This document shows, piece after piece, positions 21,227 through 30,895 of a DNA stretch of 64,000 nt. The translations under genes and the position numbers were made by a program. The notes below the pieces were generated by a model. That model was not told where the DNA came from, did no database searches, and saw nothing but the letters and a program-made list of their open reading frames with translations. Positions within the stretch are counted from its first letter, which is position 1. Every line of letters begins with the position of its first letter. The stretch covers positions 2,790,001 to 2,854,000 of the forward strand of contig NZ_CP113059.1 of assembly GCF_026625705.1 (NCBI RefSeq), read 5' to 3'. Origin of the DNA: Pedobacter sp. SL55 (GTDB lineage Bacteria > Bacteroidota > Bacteroidia > Sphingobacteriales > Sphingobacteriaceae).

Positions 21227-22615
21227 TTAAACCTTTATGTCCATTATTTTGCCTTTTTTACGGCTCTTTTCGGCCATAAAGCCCATTAGGTGGCTTTCAA
21301 TAGAATCATCTATAGTAGAAGTTAAAAGTTTAGGATCTTGTTGGCTTACCGCATTTACAAAATCTCTGGTAAGTAGCCAATCTCCGCCACCATGACCATG
21401 ATCTTCGTAGCCTTTTACATCTTGTGCTTCTGGTATAAACTTGGTTTCTTTTCTGGTTCTAAAATCGTTGTGTACCAATTCTTTCATATCGCCAACCAAA
21501 TCTCCCATAGAGCCCATAATTCTGGTACGTCTGCCATGATAAGAGGTAAAGGCTTCCATAGAGAAACTTGCCGTTACACTATCTCCAAACTGTATACTTG
21601 TTACATAATGATCTGGCTGATCGTTATCCATACGGTAAACGCAACGTCCATAATTGCTGGTTTTTAGTTTTTCGAGGATGTATTCTCTGCGGTTTGGAAT
21701 GTTATCTGGTACATCTAAAACAGATAAGAAGTGGGTTTGTCTATCTGCATATTCTTTAACAGCAGAATAAGCACAATCGCGTTCTACGTTACAAGTTACG
21801 CATCTGTCGCTACTGTTTGCAGGTGCATTTTCTTTACGAAACCATTTTAAATCGCCCATGGCAACTATTTTTTTGCTTGGCTTGTTAATTACCCATTTAA
21901 TGATGTCTAAATCGTGGCAAGATTTAGCCAGGATGATAGGCGTAGTTTCTTTAGAATTGTGCCAATTTCCACGAACGTATGAGTGCGACATGTGGATATG
22001 CTCAATTGGTTCGAAATGCTGTACACTTACCACTTCTCCAATAGCGCCTTTTTCTATCAATTCTTTCATTTTGATGAAATATGGAGCATATCTTAATACG
22101 TGGCAAACCGCTACAATTCTATTTTTCTTTTTAGCTAAAGCCAATATATCCCTGCATTCTTTTTCTGTAGGCGCAATAGGTTTTTCTAAAAGGATATCGT
22201 AACCAAGCTCTAATGCTTTCATGCAGGGTTCGTAGTGCAGGTTATCTGGCGTAGAAATTACTATGGCATCGGCAAATTTGGGACGTTTGAAAACATCTTC
22301 CCAAGTGTTAAACCTGTTTTCTTGTGGGATAGAATGGATTTTGGCATACCTGTCGTTTCTGAAAGCAATTGGTTCGGCCACGCCAACTATTTTCATATCA
22401 TTAGGGAAATTCTCTGCATAAGTACCATACACCATCCCTCTGTTTCCGGCACCCAAGGTAATTGCGGTAACTGCTTTTTTAATAGGCTTGTGCAGTGGGT
22501 TGTCCTTAATTTTATAGCGATAGGTGTTCTTATCAACCTTTGCTAAAAGGTCTGAAGTGATCACAGTAGCTCCTAAGCTTAGCGTTAAAGTTTTTAAAAG
22601 ATTTCTTCTGTTCAT
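21227..22615 (-). CDS. Gfo/Idh/MocA-family NAD(P)-dependent oxidoreductase, exported type
   Basis: 462 residues. The N-terminus MNRRNLLKTLTLSLGATVI carries an Arg pair before a hydrophobic stretch, consistent with a Tat-type signal, as in many Bacteroidota members of this family. The Rossmann motif is ITLGAGNRGMVYG, and EKPIAPTEKECRDIL is the conserved family Lys loop. A Cys-containing insertion (CVTCNVERDCAYS) is unusual and may bind metal. It is expected to oxidise or reduce a sugar or sugar acid. It is the last gene of the minus-strand operon, 42 nt after the DHDPS-like gene. Confidence 0.85.
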   Translation of the reverse strand: MNRRNLLKTLTLSLGATVITSDLLAKVDKNTYRYKIKDNPLHKPIKKAVTAITLGAGNRGMVYGTYAENFPNDMKIVGVAEPIAFRNDRYAKIHSIPQENRFNTWEDVFKRPKFADAIVISTPDNLHYEPCMKALELGYDILLEKPIAPTEKECRDILALAKKKNRIVAVCHVLRYAPYFIKMKELIEKGAIGEVVSVQHFEPIEHIHMSHSYVRGNWHNSKETTPIILAKSCHDLDIIKWVINKPSKKIVAMGDLKWFRKENAPANSSDRCVTCNVERDCAYSAVKEYADRQTHFLSVLDVPDNIPNRREYILEKLKTSNYGRCVYRMDNDQPDHYVTSIQFGDSVTASFSMEAFTSYHGRRTRIMGSMGDLVGDMKELVHNDFRTRKETKFIPEAQDVKGYEDHGHGGGDWLLTRDFVNAVSQQDPKLLTSTIDDSIESHLMGFMAEKSRKKGKIMDIKV

Positions 22616-22657
22616 TTTGTTAGTGTTTAGGTGGTGTGTTTGCTAGCAAATTAGGTT

Positions 22658-23722
22658 TTAGTTAGACTTTTCTTTCAAGAACGTTTTTACAAACTCATCG
22701 TCATTTAGTTGTGGGTAATCTCTATAGATACGGTCTATCTCTTCGCTTTGTCCTGGCGAAAGTGTTTCTTTATCACTGATGCACCAAATTCCTTTCATCA
22801 ATCCTTGTCGGCGTAATACCTCGTGAATGCCAGAAATGCAACCATGAAAATCATGCGAAGGATCAAATAAAGCGGCATTACTATCGGTTACTGCAATGTT
22901 GTGGCTCAATAATTCATCAGCTACTGCTGCAGTGGGATTAAGTTTGTGCTGTTTAATTTTCTCTAACAGTTCTACTGCTTTCTGTGTCCATACTGCCCAA
23001 TGGCCTAAAAGCCCACCTCTGAAATTGATTTCTGTCTGCCCTTGTGGGGTAGGGAAGCGGTAGGTGGTTAGCAAATCGTTCACAATGTTGTCATCATTGC
23101 CTGTGTACATGGCTACTTCATCTCTTCTGCTAGAGTTAGCTAAAGCACGCATTACATCTAAGGTTTGGTATCTGTTGAAAGAAGCACATTTGATTGCTTC
23201 CACATTCTCAATTTCTACAAAATTCGCCCAAAAATCATAAGAAAAAATTCTGCCACCTACAGATGGTTGTAAATAAAAACCAAAAACTGGGATAATCTGA
23301 GCTACTTGGCGCACACGTTCTAAAATGTCTTCTTCTGTCCAAGCTTGTAGTCCGCCCATACTTAGCAAGCCCATGTGGTAACCATGTTTAACCGCTAATT
23401 TAGCTTCGTTAACCGCTTGTGTTGTTGGTCCGCAAATGCCGCAAACTTTAAGGAAAGGCCTGTCTAATTTCGCTTTCGCAATTTCCTCACTGGCTAATTC
23501 AATTACTTTTTCAAATAAATTTACCTCAGGATTTCTAATTTCAAACTGAGTAGAGTGCACGGCTATAGCAATGCCACCAGCACCCGAGCTCATGTAATAT
23601 TGTGTCAATAAACGTTGATGAGCTTCGTCTAAGGTTCTGTCTTCGTTTAGGGCTAAAGGATGTGCGGGTATTACCGTACCCTGCATTAGGTGTGCTTTTA
23701 GCTCTTTTGATAATTTGTTCAT
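22658..23722 (-). CDS. Dihydrodipicolinate synthase/N-acetylneuraminate lyase-family protein
   Basis: 354 residues, longer than the usual ~300. The TIM-barrel Schiff-base Lys is likely in VEAIKCASFNRYQ, and IPVFGFYLQPSVGGR occupies the YN-P strand. The family performs aldol cleavage or condensation with pyruvate, for example on 2-keto-3-deoxy sugar acids. Here the context points to cleavage of such an acid. The GxxGE substrate motif of true DapA is not seen, so a biosynthetic role is unlikely. The stop/start junction with the preceding epimerase gene overlaps by 1 nt. Confidence 0.8.
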   Translation of the reverse strand: MNKLSKELKAHLMQGTVIPAHPLALNEDRTLDEAHQRLLTQYYMSSGAGGIAIAVHSTQFEIRNPEVNLFEKVIELASEEIAKAKLDRPFLKVCGICGPTTQAVNEAKLAVKHGYHMGLLSMGGLQAWTEEDILERVRQVAQIIPVFGFYLQPSVGGRIFSYDFWANFVEIENVEAIKCASFNRYQTLDVMRALANSSRRDEVAMYTGNDDNIVNDLLTTYRFPTPQGQTEINFRGGLLGHWAVWTQKAVELLEKIKQHKLNPTAAVADELLSHNIAVTDSNAALFDPSHDFHGCISGIHEVLRRQGLMKGIWCISDKETLSPGQSEEIDRIYRDYPQLNDDEFVKTFLKEKSN

Positions 23723-24741
23723 TAAAATTTTCCTCCTCTCTCTTGGAAATGAGTGTCTTTATTCCAAAGTTCGCCGCCGTTTAAAATCCAGTTGGCGGTA
23801 TGTTCAATAGCTTCTCTAATGGTAGTTCTAGGGTAGCCAAATAATCGATGACATTCTGATGCGTTGTTTAACAAAGCGGTATCGGCACCTGATCCAGTAA
23901 ACTGCGGTGTTTTATTCAACAGCAAACCAAACTGTTCTGCTATCCATTTGGTAGATAAAATTTCTGGCCCGGTAACATTTAAAATTTTAGCAGGACTACT
24001 ACAGTGTAGTAAAGACCTTATGGCGATTTCGTTGGCATCGCCCTGCCAAATTACGTTAACGTTTTGTGTGGTAAGGTCTACAGGCTTTCCGGTATTTACA
24101 GCTTTGGCAATCTCTATCAATACGCCATATCTAAAATCAACAGCATAATTTAGCCTGTAAATTAACATCGGGGTATTGTTCTTTTTAGAAAAGTATTCGA
24201 AAATCCTTTCCCTACCCACACAAGATTGCGCATATTCGCCAATGGGTTCTGGAGATTGCTCCTCAGATACACCGCCTTCTTTGAGGCTTACAAATGGCAA
24301 TACATTTCCAGAAGAGAAAGCAACAATTTTAGAATTTTTGAAATGCGATGAAACTAGGCCAGGAAGATAAGCATTCATTGCCCAGGTGAAATCTTCGTTA
24401 CCTTTAGTTCCAAATTTATGTCCCGCTAGGTAAATGATATTAGGCACTTGCGGAAGTTTCTTCAAATCTTCTTCGTTCAGTAAATCGCAGGAAATGGTTT
24501 GGATGCCTTCGTTTTCTAGCTCCTCCTTTAATGCTCCAGAAGAAAACCTAGATACACCAATTACATTTTTCTCAATTCCGGCAGCTTTTAAAGCTCTAAT
24601 GGTTAAAATAGCCATACTAGGTCCCATTTTTCCGCCGATGCCCAAAAACATTATATCGCCATCTATTTTTTTGATGTCTTCAATTAATGCAGCTGAGGGC
24701 GCTAAGAGTTGCGTTTCAAATTCTTTTAAATTCAGTTTCAT
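23722..24741 (-). CDS. NAD-dependent epimerase/dehydratase-family protein
   Basis: 339 residues, extended SDR type. The nucleotide-binding loop is IMFLGIGGKMGPSMAILTIR, a variant of GxxGxxG. The catalytic pair is replaced: the region normally carrying YxxxK reads EPIGEYAQSCVGRERIFEYF, where YAQSCVGRE retains Tyr but has Gly-Arg at the Lys position. The activity may therefore be altered. The substrate is probably a sugar or sugar acid of the same pathway. It overlaps the Nramp-like gene by 4 nt and the DHDPS-like gene by 1 nt. Confidence 0.75.
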   Translation of the reverse strand: MKLNLKEFETQLLAPSAALIEDIKKIDGDIMFLGIGGKMGPSMAILTIRALKAAGIEKNVIGVSRFSSGALKEELENEGIQTISCDLLNEEDLKKLPQVPNIIYLAGHKFGTKGNEDFTWAMNAYLPGLVSSHFKNSKIVAFSSGNVLPFVSLKEGGVSEEQSPEPIGEYAQSCVGRERIFEYFSKKNNTPMLIYRLNYAVDFRYGVLIEIAKAVNTGKPVDLTTQNVNVIWQGDANEIAIRSLLHCSSPAKILNVTGPEILSTKWIAEQFGLLLNKTPQFTGSGADTALLNNASECHRLFGYPRTTIREAIEHTANWILNGGELWNKDTHFQERGGKF

Positions 24742-25976
24742 GTGTTGATTATTTTAGTAGGGGTGATAAGGTTGCTGATGGCTAATCCAATTAGTAGGAG
24801 TAGGCCTAATGCACCCCAAACTTTGGTTATAGGTTTGTTTACGTGTTCTTTCATGATCTTTCTATCGTTAGCAATCATGAATATGGCTACGCCAATAAAG
24901 GGTACTAGAAAAATGGTAATGCTTTGGGCAAATACAATGAGCTCCAGGGGCAGTTTTCCAAATATTAAGGCAATAAGCCCTCCGAATATCATTACTAACG
25001 AAATGAACATTTTAACCATTTTATGGTTAAGGTTGTTGCCGTATTGAAAAGTATCGCCAAGTAAAGAGCCGCCTAAAACTGCATTACCAATTAAAGAAGA
25101 AAAAGAAGCTCCAAAAAGGCCTATGAAAAACAATGCCTTTGAGCTTGAACCTAGCAGAGGCTCTAATGCTTTACCCATTTCTGAAGCCGAATTTACTTTG
25201 ATATGTTGGGGATAAAGCGTGTTGGCCGCACAAATAAGAACGGCAGCACTCATTATTCCTAATATAATGATGCCAACTTGGCTTCCCATGAGTGTTTCTT
25301 TTGACGTATGGTTGGTTGATAATTTTTTTCTGGTTTGTACCAAATAACTCTGATAAAATGCGCCAACAATAGAGAAACAAGAGGCTGTAAATGCTATAAT
25401 CAAACCTAAAGATCCTTCTGGAAAACTGGGTATTATACCTTGACCCAAATTGCTAATAGATGGGGGAGACATGACCACCGTAGTGAGAAATGCAAATAGC
25501 ATCAAGATAATTAGTGCTAGCATCAGTTTCTCGAAAATGAGATAGAACGAACGAAAAAAAAGCAGCGAAATGCCTATTAAATTGAAAACTATAATCCAAA
25601 TTTTTGGATCTGTGCCAGTCGCTTCCGAAATAGATAGAGATACACCAGTTGCATTACCAGCTTGAAACGAGGTAGCAACCAGAAAAATGCCAACGCCAAT
25701 AAACAAAGAAGAGGTTTTGCCATACTTTTTTCTAATTAAGGTTAACAAGCTCTCGTCTGCGGCCATGCCAATTCTCGAAGACATATTGGCATAAATTGAC
25801 ATAAAAAATATAGCCACCACAATGATCCAGAGTAAGCTAAAGCCGTAATCTGCACCCATTTTTGAGGTAATGGTCATTTTACTCGGACCAAAAATTAGTG
25901 CTGCCGTAATAATGCCCGGCCCAAGAATGGAGAGGGTTTTTCTTAAAAAGCTATTGCTTTTGCTAGTGGTTTCCAT
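24738..25976 (-). CDS. Nramp-fold transporter lacking the metal-binding residues
   Basis: 412 residues, about 11 hydrophobic helices. The start (LSILGPGIITAALIFGPSKM) aligns with Nramp TM1, but the metal-binding DPGN is GPSK (residues 30-33). TM6, normally carrying MPHN, reads FSIVGAFYQSYLVQTR. Asp, Asn and Met ligands of Mn2+/Fe2+ transporters are therefore absent. Within a sugar-acid operon this suggests a different substrate, perhaps an organic anion. It lies 3 nt after the dehydrogenase-cytochrome gene and overlaps the next gene. Confidence 0.8.
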   Translation of the reverse strand: METTSKSNSFLRKTLSILGPGIITAALIFGPSKMTITSKMGADYGFSLLWIIVVAIFFMSIYANMSSRIGMAADESLLTLIRKKYGKTSSLFIGVGIFLVATSFQAGNATGVSLSISEATGTDPKIWIIVFNLIGISLLFFRSFYLIFEKLMLALIILMLFAFLTTVVMSPPSISNLGQGIIPSFPEGSLGLIIAFTASCFSIVGAFYQSYLVQTRKKLSTNHTSKETLMGSQVGIIILGIMSAAVLICAANTLYPQHIKVNSASEMGKALEPLLGSSSKALFFIGLFGASFSSLIGNAVLGGSLLGDTFQYGNNLNHKMVKMFISLVMIFGGLIALIFGKLPLELIVFAQSITIFLVPFIGVAIFMIANDRKIMKEHVNKPITKVWGALGLLLLIGLAISNLITPTKIINT

Positions 25977-25979
25977 GGT

Positions 25980-27483
25980 TTATTTAGTTTGTTTAAATTG
26001 GTTTATGGTTATGGTAGAAGCTTGGTTCTTAAAATTGGTTCTAACATAGTTGATAATGGCAGTAGCCTCTTCGTCTTTTAAAAATGAAAAAGCTGGCATT
26101 GGTGCATCGTACTTTACGCCAGCAATGCTTTTGTTTTTTAATCCCTTAGAAATGATTTGGACTAAAGTTTTTATATCGCCATTTACTGTGGCCGATTTTT
26201 CTAGAGGAGGGAAAGTGCCAATAACTCCTTTTCCATCTGCTTTATGGCAAGAAGCGCAATAAGATCTCGTAAAGTATTTTTCCCGAAACTTCGGCTGTAG
26301 CTACTGCTGTCTCAGTTTTAACTGCTTGCAAAATAGTACCTGCGGCTTTATCGGTTAAGCTTAGTCTAAAGATTTTATCGTCGTCTTTTTTTGGAAAGCC
26401 TTTTTGAGGATTCCAGTCTCTATTGCTAGAACAAAAGTAAACGTCGCCATTTGGCAAAACCAGTACAGAACGTAATCTGCCCAATAAGTTTTTGAACAAA
26501 GTATATTCTTCAATTACTTTTTGTCCATCTTCAGAAAGTTTTAGAATACGCAATGATTGGCTTTTTAGTGTAGTTAAAATCAGGCTGTTTCTCCATTCTG
26601 GTATTTTGGTGTTGCCATAATAAGCAATGCCGGCTGGCGCAATTACTGGTGTCCAAGATTGAATTGGTGCAGTAAATGACACAGCTTTCATACTGTCCGT
26701 TTCCTTTTTTGGAGCATTTTTGCCTTCTATTAATGGCCAGCCATAGTTATGCAATGGTTGTATTAGGTTAACTTCGTCTTCCACGGCATCGCCATGCTCC
26801 GAAGTGTAGATCAATCCGTTTGCGCCAAGCGTTAAACCTTGCATATTTCTAAAGCCCCAGGCATACACATAACTATTAGGCATAGGATTGTCTTTTGGGA
26901 TACTTCCGTCTATATTGATACGAAGAATTTTGCCATTTAACCTAGTTACATCTTGTGCATTTGCGTCTATTGCTGCATCGCCTGTTGCCCAGTAAATTTT
27001 GCCATCGTTGCCAATAATTATTCTAGCACCATTATGTCCGGTGTTTCCTGGTATCTGTAAGAGCAGCTTCGGGTTTTCTATCGAGCCATTCTTGTATTTA
27101 TATCTGTATAAATTAGAATAGATTTTATCATCGGTTTTGGTGGTGTAAGAAACAAATAAATATTGTTCGTCCTCCCGTGGTTGGTAAATTGCCATTCCAA
27201 GCAAACCAGTAGTGCGCTGTTGAAAAACATTAGGAATGGTTTTGATTAACTGAACACTGTTATTGCTCAGGTCTATTTTTTTTATACTTCCTTTAATTTC
27301 TGAAAAAATAATGTAATTGTTGGTTTTATCGTACTGAAGATCCCAAGGTACCTCTAAGCTATCTGCTAATAACGAAAGTGCAAGCTTTGAATTTGCTAGC
27401 GCTACAGTATTTAAAGTATGTTCTTCTTTTCGTTTGCACGAGAAGATAGCAAGCATAATATATATTATAAACAGTTGTTTCAT
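25980..27483 (-). pseudogene. PQQ-type sugar dehydrogenase fused to cytochrome c, with one frameshift
   Basis: The N-terminus is a lipoprotein signal (MKQLFIIYIMLAIFSCKRKE). The glucose/sorbosone dehydrogenase beta-propeller follows (SLEVPWDLQYD, GNTGHNGARIIIGNDGKIYW, YAWGFRNMQGL, SEHGDAVEDEVN). The frame reaches VSGKILYE and stops at 26242. Removing one A from the five-A run at about 26280 instead gives EVSGKYFTRSYCASCHKADG, a CxxCH haem site, then MPAFSFLKDEEATAIINYVR with the distal Met, ending at 25980. The intact protein would be a periplasmic sugar dehydrogenase of about 500 residues with its own electron acceptor. Confidence 0.8.
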
Positions 27484-27552
27484 TGTTTTGTCGCCTAATT
27501 GTTCTGCGAATTAAAGTTAGTTACAAATAATAATATATACAAAAAAAGATTA

Positions 27553-27568
27553 AAATTGTATACAATTT
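27553..27568. promoter_or_regulatory. Probable GntR operator O1
   Basis: AAATTGTATACAATTT is a perfect 16-bp palindrome between the divergent dehydrogenase (minus) and SusC (plus) genes. Its TTGTATACAA core is of the type bound by GntR/FCD regulators. Confidence 0.6.
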
Positions 27569-27660
27569 AAGTTTAGTTTGGATTATTTTTTTTCTATAAA
27601 ATTTTGTTTTTTAAAAAATCATTTCTAATTTCATCTAAAAGTATTCAATTGTTGCTCTAT

Positions 27661-27674
27661 AATGTATACAATTT
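27661..27674. promoter_or_regulatory. Probable GntR operator O2
   Basis: AATGTATACAATTT repeats the O1 core with one change in the left arm, 44 nt before the SusC ATG. Confidence 0.5.
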
Positions 27675-27717
27675 ATACTAAGAAACAACCTAACAAACTA
27701 TATTAACCTAAAGTACT

Positions 27718-30700
27718 ATGAGGTGTAAATTTCTAAGGGCGGGGAAAATGCTGAAGTCTCGGTATTTCTTGTTGCTTTGTGCTAGTTATCCTGGTTTTAA
27801 TTATGCCAGCGATATTGGTCGGACTTATTCTTACGAAAGTGAACATGTTTTGTTTACTGATATTACGTATGTAGCTCCAAAAGTCTTGTTGCAAAAAACT
27901 GTCGTCGGTTTTGTGAAAGACGAACAAGGACTGCCTTTGCCAGGAGTTGAGGTGCGTAATTTGAACACCTCGATTGTAGCAGTCACGGACGGCGATGGTA
28001 AATTCCAGATTAAAGCAGCTGAAACTGATCAAATTCAGTTTAGGCTGATTGGATTTTCTGCGATAACGCTAAGCCCCAAAGAAGCTGCTTCGGTGGTAAT
28101 GAAAGCTGAGCTGAGTAAGCTTAACGAAGTGGTGGTGGTAGGTTATGGTGCGCAGAAAAAGGCAAATATTGTTGGTGCAGTTGCTTCGGCCAAATTTGAC
28201 GAAACCATAAGTAGTAGAGGGCTTTCCAATGCATCTTCGGCTTTGCAAGGCTTGCTGCCAGGTTTAGCGGTTACCCAAAGTTCGGGTATGGTAGGTAATA
28301 ATGCAGCAGAGCTTTTAATTAGGGGGTTGGGAACGGTAAACAACGCCGGGCCCTTAGTGATAGTAGATGGTATGCCCGATGTAAATATGAATAGGGTAAA
28401 CGTAAACGATATTGAAAGTGTTTCGGTACTTAAAGATGCTTCTGCCGCCGCAGTTTATGGATCTAGAGCGGCAAATGGTGTGATATTGATCACTACAAAA
28501 TCTGGTAAACGTAACACAAAGCCAAGTATTAGCTTTAATAACAGCTTATCGTTAGTTAGTCCAACGGCTAATGTAAATTTTGTAAATAATTACGCAAAAG
28601 CACTAACGGCCACACAGGTTGCGCAATCGGCTAATACTTTGCCTAACGCATTTAATTTTAAAAATGGAACCATAGATCAATGGTTGGCTTTGAGTATGAT
28701 TGATCCTAAAAGATATCCAAGTACCAATTGGTGGGATGTAGTTTTGAGAGATGGTTTAGCACAGAATTATAATATTTCCGTTAATGGTGGTAGCGAGAAT
28801 AGCAATTACTATTTATCGGTAGGTGCTTTAGATGAGCGAGGCATACAAATAGAAAATAACTTTAAGCGTTACAATTTGGCGTTCAATATGGATACCAAGA
28901 TTGTTGAAAAACTAACTTCGGGTATTAGGTTTGCTGGCAACTGGTCTGCTTTTAAGTATAACTACACCGAGGGCATGACAGCAAATGGTGCTAGTGGTCT
29001 AGATCTTTTTTCTGCACCCGCAGGTATCTTGCCTTATGATCCAGTTACGGGCTATTATGGAGGCGCAATGGCCTACAATGAAAGTTCTCAAGCTTCGAAC
29101 ATGTATGCAGATTATATGGTTAGAAACAGAAACAATATGGACCAAAAGCAGGCTAATTTAAACGGATATTTAGAGTGGAAGCCAGTTTCTGGGCTAACCG
29201 CAAACGTGAACTATGCACTGAGCTATAACAACAGGTTCGATTGGAGGGCTGATATGCCTACACAGGCCTATAATTTTCAAACAGATGCCTGGGGGCCTAG
29301 AATTTACGTAGGTAATAACGAACCTATCTACAATACAGACCGCGAAAATTTTAAAACGCAGCTTAATGCCAGTTTGGGTTATGATAAAACTTTCGGTAAA
29401 TCACATGTGTTTTCGGCAAAAGTAATTTACAGTGAAGAGTTTTGGAAGGATAGATATCTTGCCGCTAGTAGGGGTACGCGTTTAAATCCAAATATTTTTG
29501 AAATAGATGGGGCCTTAAATGATGTTCAAACCACCGGAGGTAGTTCAGAAATGGAAGGCTTGAGGTCATACATTGGACGTTTGGGTTACACTTTTAAAGA
29601 CAGGTACATTTTGGAAGGTACGTTCAGGGCTGATGGTTCTTCTAAATTTTTACCCGGAGACCAGTATGGCTACTTCCCAGCTGGAGCGTTTGGATGGCGT
29701 TTATCAGAAGAAGAATTTATTAAACCATTCTTTGAAAAAATTAAAATTAACTCGGCCAAATTTAGGGTTTCTTATGGTAGCTTGGGTAACAACTCTGGAG
29801 TTGGAAGATATGAGCAACAAGAATTACTTACAGCTGGTCATTATTTTATAGATGGTGCGGCGGTGGTTGGTTTAACCAATAAGAAATTTATCAATTACGC
29901 TCTTACTTGGGAAAAAACAAACATCTTTAACGTAGGTTTTGATGTGTCTATGCTAAATAATAAGCTCTTGGTAGAGTTAGATTATTATGATAGAAAAACG
30001 ATAGGCATGAACAGGTCATCTGATTTATCTACACACCTACTGGGCGTTTATATCGCTCCCAGAAGAAATATTGGGGATATGCTTAACCAAGGTTTCGAAG
30101 CCAATTTAACATGGAATGATAAAAAAGGCGATTTCAGGTACATGGTTAACTTAAACTATTCTACCAACAGAAATACTTTATTGTCTTGGAGTGAGACTTT
30201 ACAAAGAGGTTCCTTGTTTGTAAACATGCCTTATAATTTCGTTTATGCTTTCGAATCGATGGGGATTGCACAAACTTGGGAAGATGTTTATAAAGCAACG
30301 CCACAAGGTGCAGCGCCTGGAGATATCTTAATTAAGGATTTAAATGGCGATGGTAGAATTGATGCCAATGATAGAAAAGCTTATCCTAACTATCAGTTAG
30401 GTCGCCCTACCTCTAACTATGCTTTAAGGGGTTCAGCTTCTTGGAAAGGTTTTGATATGGCCATTTTATTGCAAGGATCTTATGGTAGAAAAGAGTTTTG
30501 GATGAATAGGGTAAACAGTTCGTTCCTAGGTACATCTGCACAAGCGGTTACCGATGAACAGTTGAATCAAACCTGGAACTTAGATAATAGAGGTGCCGAG
30601 TATCCTAGGCTGTTGCCTAGCGGATTGGGCTCCACAAGTACCAATAATTATGTAAGTATTTTTTTGGTTGCAAGATTTATCATACCTAAGGTTAAAAAAC

Positions 30701-30895
30701 GTGCAGTTGGGTTATACGTTTAAAAATAACCTCATTCAAAAAATTGGTGTAAAGAAAATAAGAGGTTTCGTTTCGGCTGATAACTTGTTAACATTTACCG
30801 GCTTTAAAGGCCTAGATCCAGAAAAGAGCACTTATGCCAATGATTCGTATCCGATTACAAAAACGTTTGTGTTTGGTTTAAACTTTGACTTTTAA
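27718..30895 (+). pseudogene. SusC/RagA-type TonB-linked outer-membrane receptor, one frameshift
   Basis: About 1058 codons if repaired. The signal peptide (MLKSRYFLLLCASYPGF) is followed by a carboxypeptidase-D-like domain (VVGFVKDEQGLPLPGVEVRN), the NEVVVVGYGAQKKANIVG segment and the plug (GLLPGLAVTQSSG, LLIRGLGTVNNAGPLVIVDG, DASAAAVYGSRAANGVILIT), then the barrel. The first frame stops at 30723. The real C-terminus (FWLQDLSYLRLKNVQLGYTF ... FVFGLNFDF) is in another phase from about 30664. The seven-T run at 30658-30665 has one T too many. It imports a glycan oligomer with the following SusD. Its stop overlaps the SusD start. Confidence 0.85.

Noticed and set aside
30655..30670. Programmed frameshifting in SusC, the lyase and other PUL genes
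   Set aside because: The sites are plain homopolymers in unrelated genes and would require fixed shifts in both directions. Sequencing error or mutation is simpler. Only the IS3 site (A-AAA-AAG) fits a known programmed shift.
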